In this document: one piece after another, positions 8,424-10,199 of the stretch
Position numbering within the stretch: the first letter of the stretch is position 1
Layout of the letters: each line of letters starts with the position of its first letter
Made by a program: the position numbers and the translations under genes
NCBI GenBank assembly: GCA_013365365.1
Contig: JABVXU010001097.1
Span: forward strand, 1-10,199
Direction: 5' to 3'
DNA: 10,199 nucleotides
Source: Cruorifilaria tuberocauda
Lineage: Eukaryota > Nematoda > Chromadorea > Rhabditida > Onchocercidae
Notes under the pieces: generated by a model
What the model saw: the letters and a program-made list of their open reading frames with translations, nothing else
Databases searched by the model: none
Told to the model about the DNA's origin: nothing

Positions 8424-8440
8424 CATAATAATAATATGTG

Positions 8441-8456
8441 TCGAGAATTTTCTCGA
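8441..8456. repeat. Perfect 16-bp palindrome
   Basis: TCGAGAATTTTCTCGA is fully self-complementary (7-bp arms around TT, themselves flanked by symmetric bases). It lies just inside the left 33-bp direct repeat. Confidence 0.8.
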
Positions 8457-8648
8457 GAGTATATTTCAATTATAAATATTTATTTCTAATCTTTATATTT
8501 TATGAAGATTAGGGCAGCATGAGAAACTCAAGGTATGATTTTCTCGTGTCTCTTTTTGAGGCGCTATTTGATACAAGACATTTGCGCCACTGTTGCAATA
8601 TTTCAGGTAGATTGTCATGTGTATGATCTGAGTGCTATCATAGTTTTG

Positions 8649-8674
8649 TCCTTATCTTTGCTTAGTGATAAGGA
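8649..8674. repeat. 8-bp-stem hairpin
   Basis: TCCTTATC (8649-8656) pairs perfectly with GATAAGGA (8667-8674) around the loop TTTGCTTAGT. The right arm is followed by a partial direct copy (TAAGG). GATA-type motifs within it may be incidental. Confidence 0.7.
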
Positions 8675-9053
8675 TAAGGTTACAAGGTTACAATCATGAC
8701 TGTATTGTGATTTACTGATAGATCACCTGTCGGATATTCTCATCTTAGTAAAAACTCCTCTCCCTTAGTTTATCTAAAAGGACCACAACTGTGATTCGTG
8801 GTTGCTCTTGTTCGCCAGAGTTTCTCCGAGAGTTTTATTTCAGTCTTCATTTCGTTGCATTATCAAATAAACTGTCCTTTCAACATCCCTCTACTGCAAT
8901 CTCCTAGACAAATCTGTCCACTTGGTATTTTCAACAAGTCAGTCCAACGCTCAAATCCTCGGATTCAGTCTAGTCCAAACCTCAAAGCAAATTTAATTTG
9001 TCAGCGATTCCCGAAAGCAAAAAAAGTCACGACAACATATATATATATATAAT

Positions 9054-9086
9054 GATAAAATTAAGGATACTAGATTTAATTAATTA
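9054..9086 (+). repeat. 33-bp direct repeat, right copy
   Basis: Right partner of the repeat at 8391-8423. Here the terminal TTAA tract continues as (TTAA)n to about 9097 and is preceded by a (TA)n run (about 9037-9050), so slippage has acted on it. Confidence 0.75.
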
Positions 9087-9351
9087 ATTAATTAATTGCC
9101 TAATAATATATATAATAAATAGTAAAAATAAAAATTACACAATAATAAATAAATAAAAATTAGTTACTGAAATACAAAAGAAAAATTTATAATATCAGAA
9201 ATGTTATTATAGTTTTCAGTGCATTCAAAATGTATTTTAGTTTAAAACTACTTTTTTAAACCTTTTTATGAGCAATTTCAAAGTATATTGTAATTGAGAA
9301 ATTCTGGTAACATATAGGACAGCTGGAATGGAATTTTACGTAACTCTAATT
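9087..9351. other. AT-rich DNA, presumed 3' flank of the minus-strand zinc-finger gene
   Basis: Simple AT-rich sequence rich in AATAAATA-like strings on the plus strand. I saw no clear poly(A) signal for the minus-strand gene and no open frame of note. Confidence 0.4.
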
Positions 9352-9968
<617 letters not shown>

Positions 9969-10199
9969 ATCGATGGCTCTTATTTCTAAAAATATTCAAA
10001 TTTACTTATACAATATAACATAATGAACGGTTACTTATAGGTAATCACATCGCTTATGCTCGAACAATTTCCTTAGAGAAGAAATATCTTCCAGAGTGAA
10101 ATTCGTGGAAAAGTAATCACTCAATAACTTCGAGCAATCATACCTAGAAATACTTATACCAAGCAGTAACAAACTACATGTATTAATAATCCACGTGTA
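9969..10199. other. Upstream flank of the minus-strand zinc-finger gene
   Basis: No gene recognised. A diverged direct repeat is present, with GTAATCAC at 10041-10048 and 10113-10120, each followed about 14-17 nt later by a CGA-containing motif (CTCGAACAA, TTCGAGCAA). A palindromic CACGTG (10192-10197) sits at the right edge. Either could be regulatory, but nothing proves it. Confidence 0.3.

Larger units (their letters stand above)
8424..9053. other. Less AT-rich block between direct repeats, possible transposable element remnant
   Basis: Base composition changes noticeably from about 8510 to 9040. The block holds three perfect inverted repeats: TCGAGAATTTTCTCGA (8441-8456), CTAATCTT with AAGATTAG (8486-8512, 11-nt loop) and TCCTTATC with GATAAGGA (8649-8674, 10-nt loop). 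A 35-codon frame runs from ATG 8519 to TGA 8626 (MRNSRYDFLVSLFEALFD...). A plus-strand frame open over 8798-9052 starts at GTG and has no recognisable domain. AATAAA is at about 8866. The mix would suit a solo LTR or a decayed non-autonomous element, but no terminal inverted repeats, clean target-site duplication or transposase was found. It could also be part of an unrecognised gene or non-coding RNA. Confidence 0.3.

Noticed and set aside
8424..9053. Terminal inverted repeats of a DNA transposon (ATGTGTCG near 8436 against the complement of CGACAACAT near 9036)
   Set aside because: Only about eight bases with a gap, and no matching target-site duplication; too weak to claim.

Overview
The window looks like nematode nuclear DNA, most likely a parasitic clade III (filarial-type) worm. 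Non-coding DNA is very AT-rich, exons are short with somewhat higher GC, and introns run from about 130 to 460 nt with GT...AG ends. The taxon is inferred from overall texture, not from a diagnostic gene.

Layout, left to right. (1) 3-704, plus strand: the 3' part of a C2H2 zinc-finger gene, with seven whole fingers, half a finger at the left edge and a decayed last finger, followed at once by a perfect 12-bp hairpin. (2) 705-2697: AT-rich intergenic DNA with one GC-rich spot (1907-1982) that reads on the minus strand as a short acidic C-terminus. (3) 2698-6068, plus strand: a nine-exon kelch gene, which I identify as the KLHDC3 orthologue. The spliced model gives 394 residues, close to the human protein (about 382). 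It ends in a recognisable Elongin BC-box and Cul2-box, so the product should be a substrate receptor of a CUL2-RING ubiquitin ligase. (4) 6069-9351: a long AT-rich stretch with a 24-bp coding-like minisatellite, several hairpins, and a less AT-rich block (about 8424-9053) bracketed by a 33-bp direct repeat. (5) 9352-9968, minus strand: a second, smaller C2H2 zinc-finger gene. An upstream exon carries a PLDLS motif of the CtBP-binding type. The frame is broken at an A7 run, and the upstream exon joins the finger frame only through a short intron or a second A-run indel.

The two zinc-finger genes point at each other across the kelch gene and share a decayed final finger, so they look like local inverted paralogues. 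They are probably DNA-binding regulators; nothing links them functionally to KLHDC3.

The most unusual features are inside the KLHDC3 gene. The 3' splice sites of introns 1 and 6 both lie in short tandem repeats that multiply the acceptor (40-bp units in intron 1, 18-19-bp units in intron 6). In both introns every upstream copy that I read leads to an early stop, while only the last copy keeps the frame. I found no CRISPR array, tRNA, rRNA or intact transposon.
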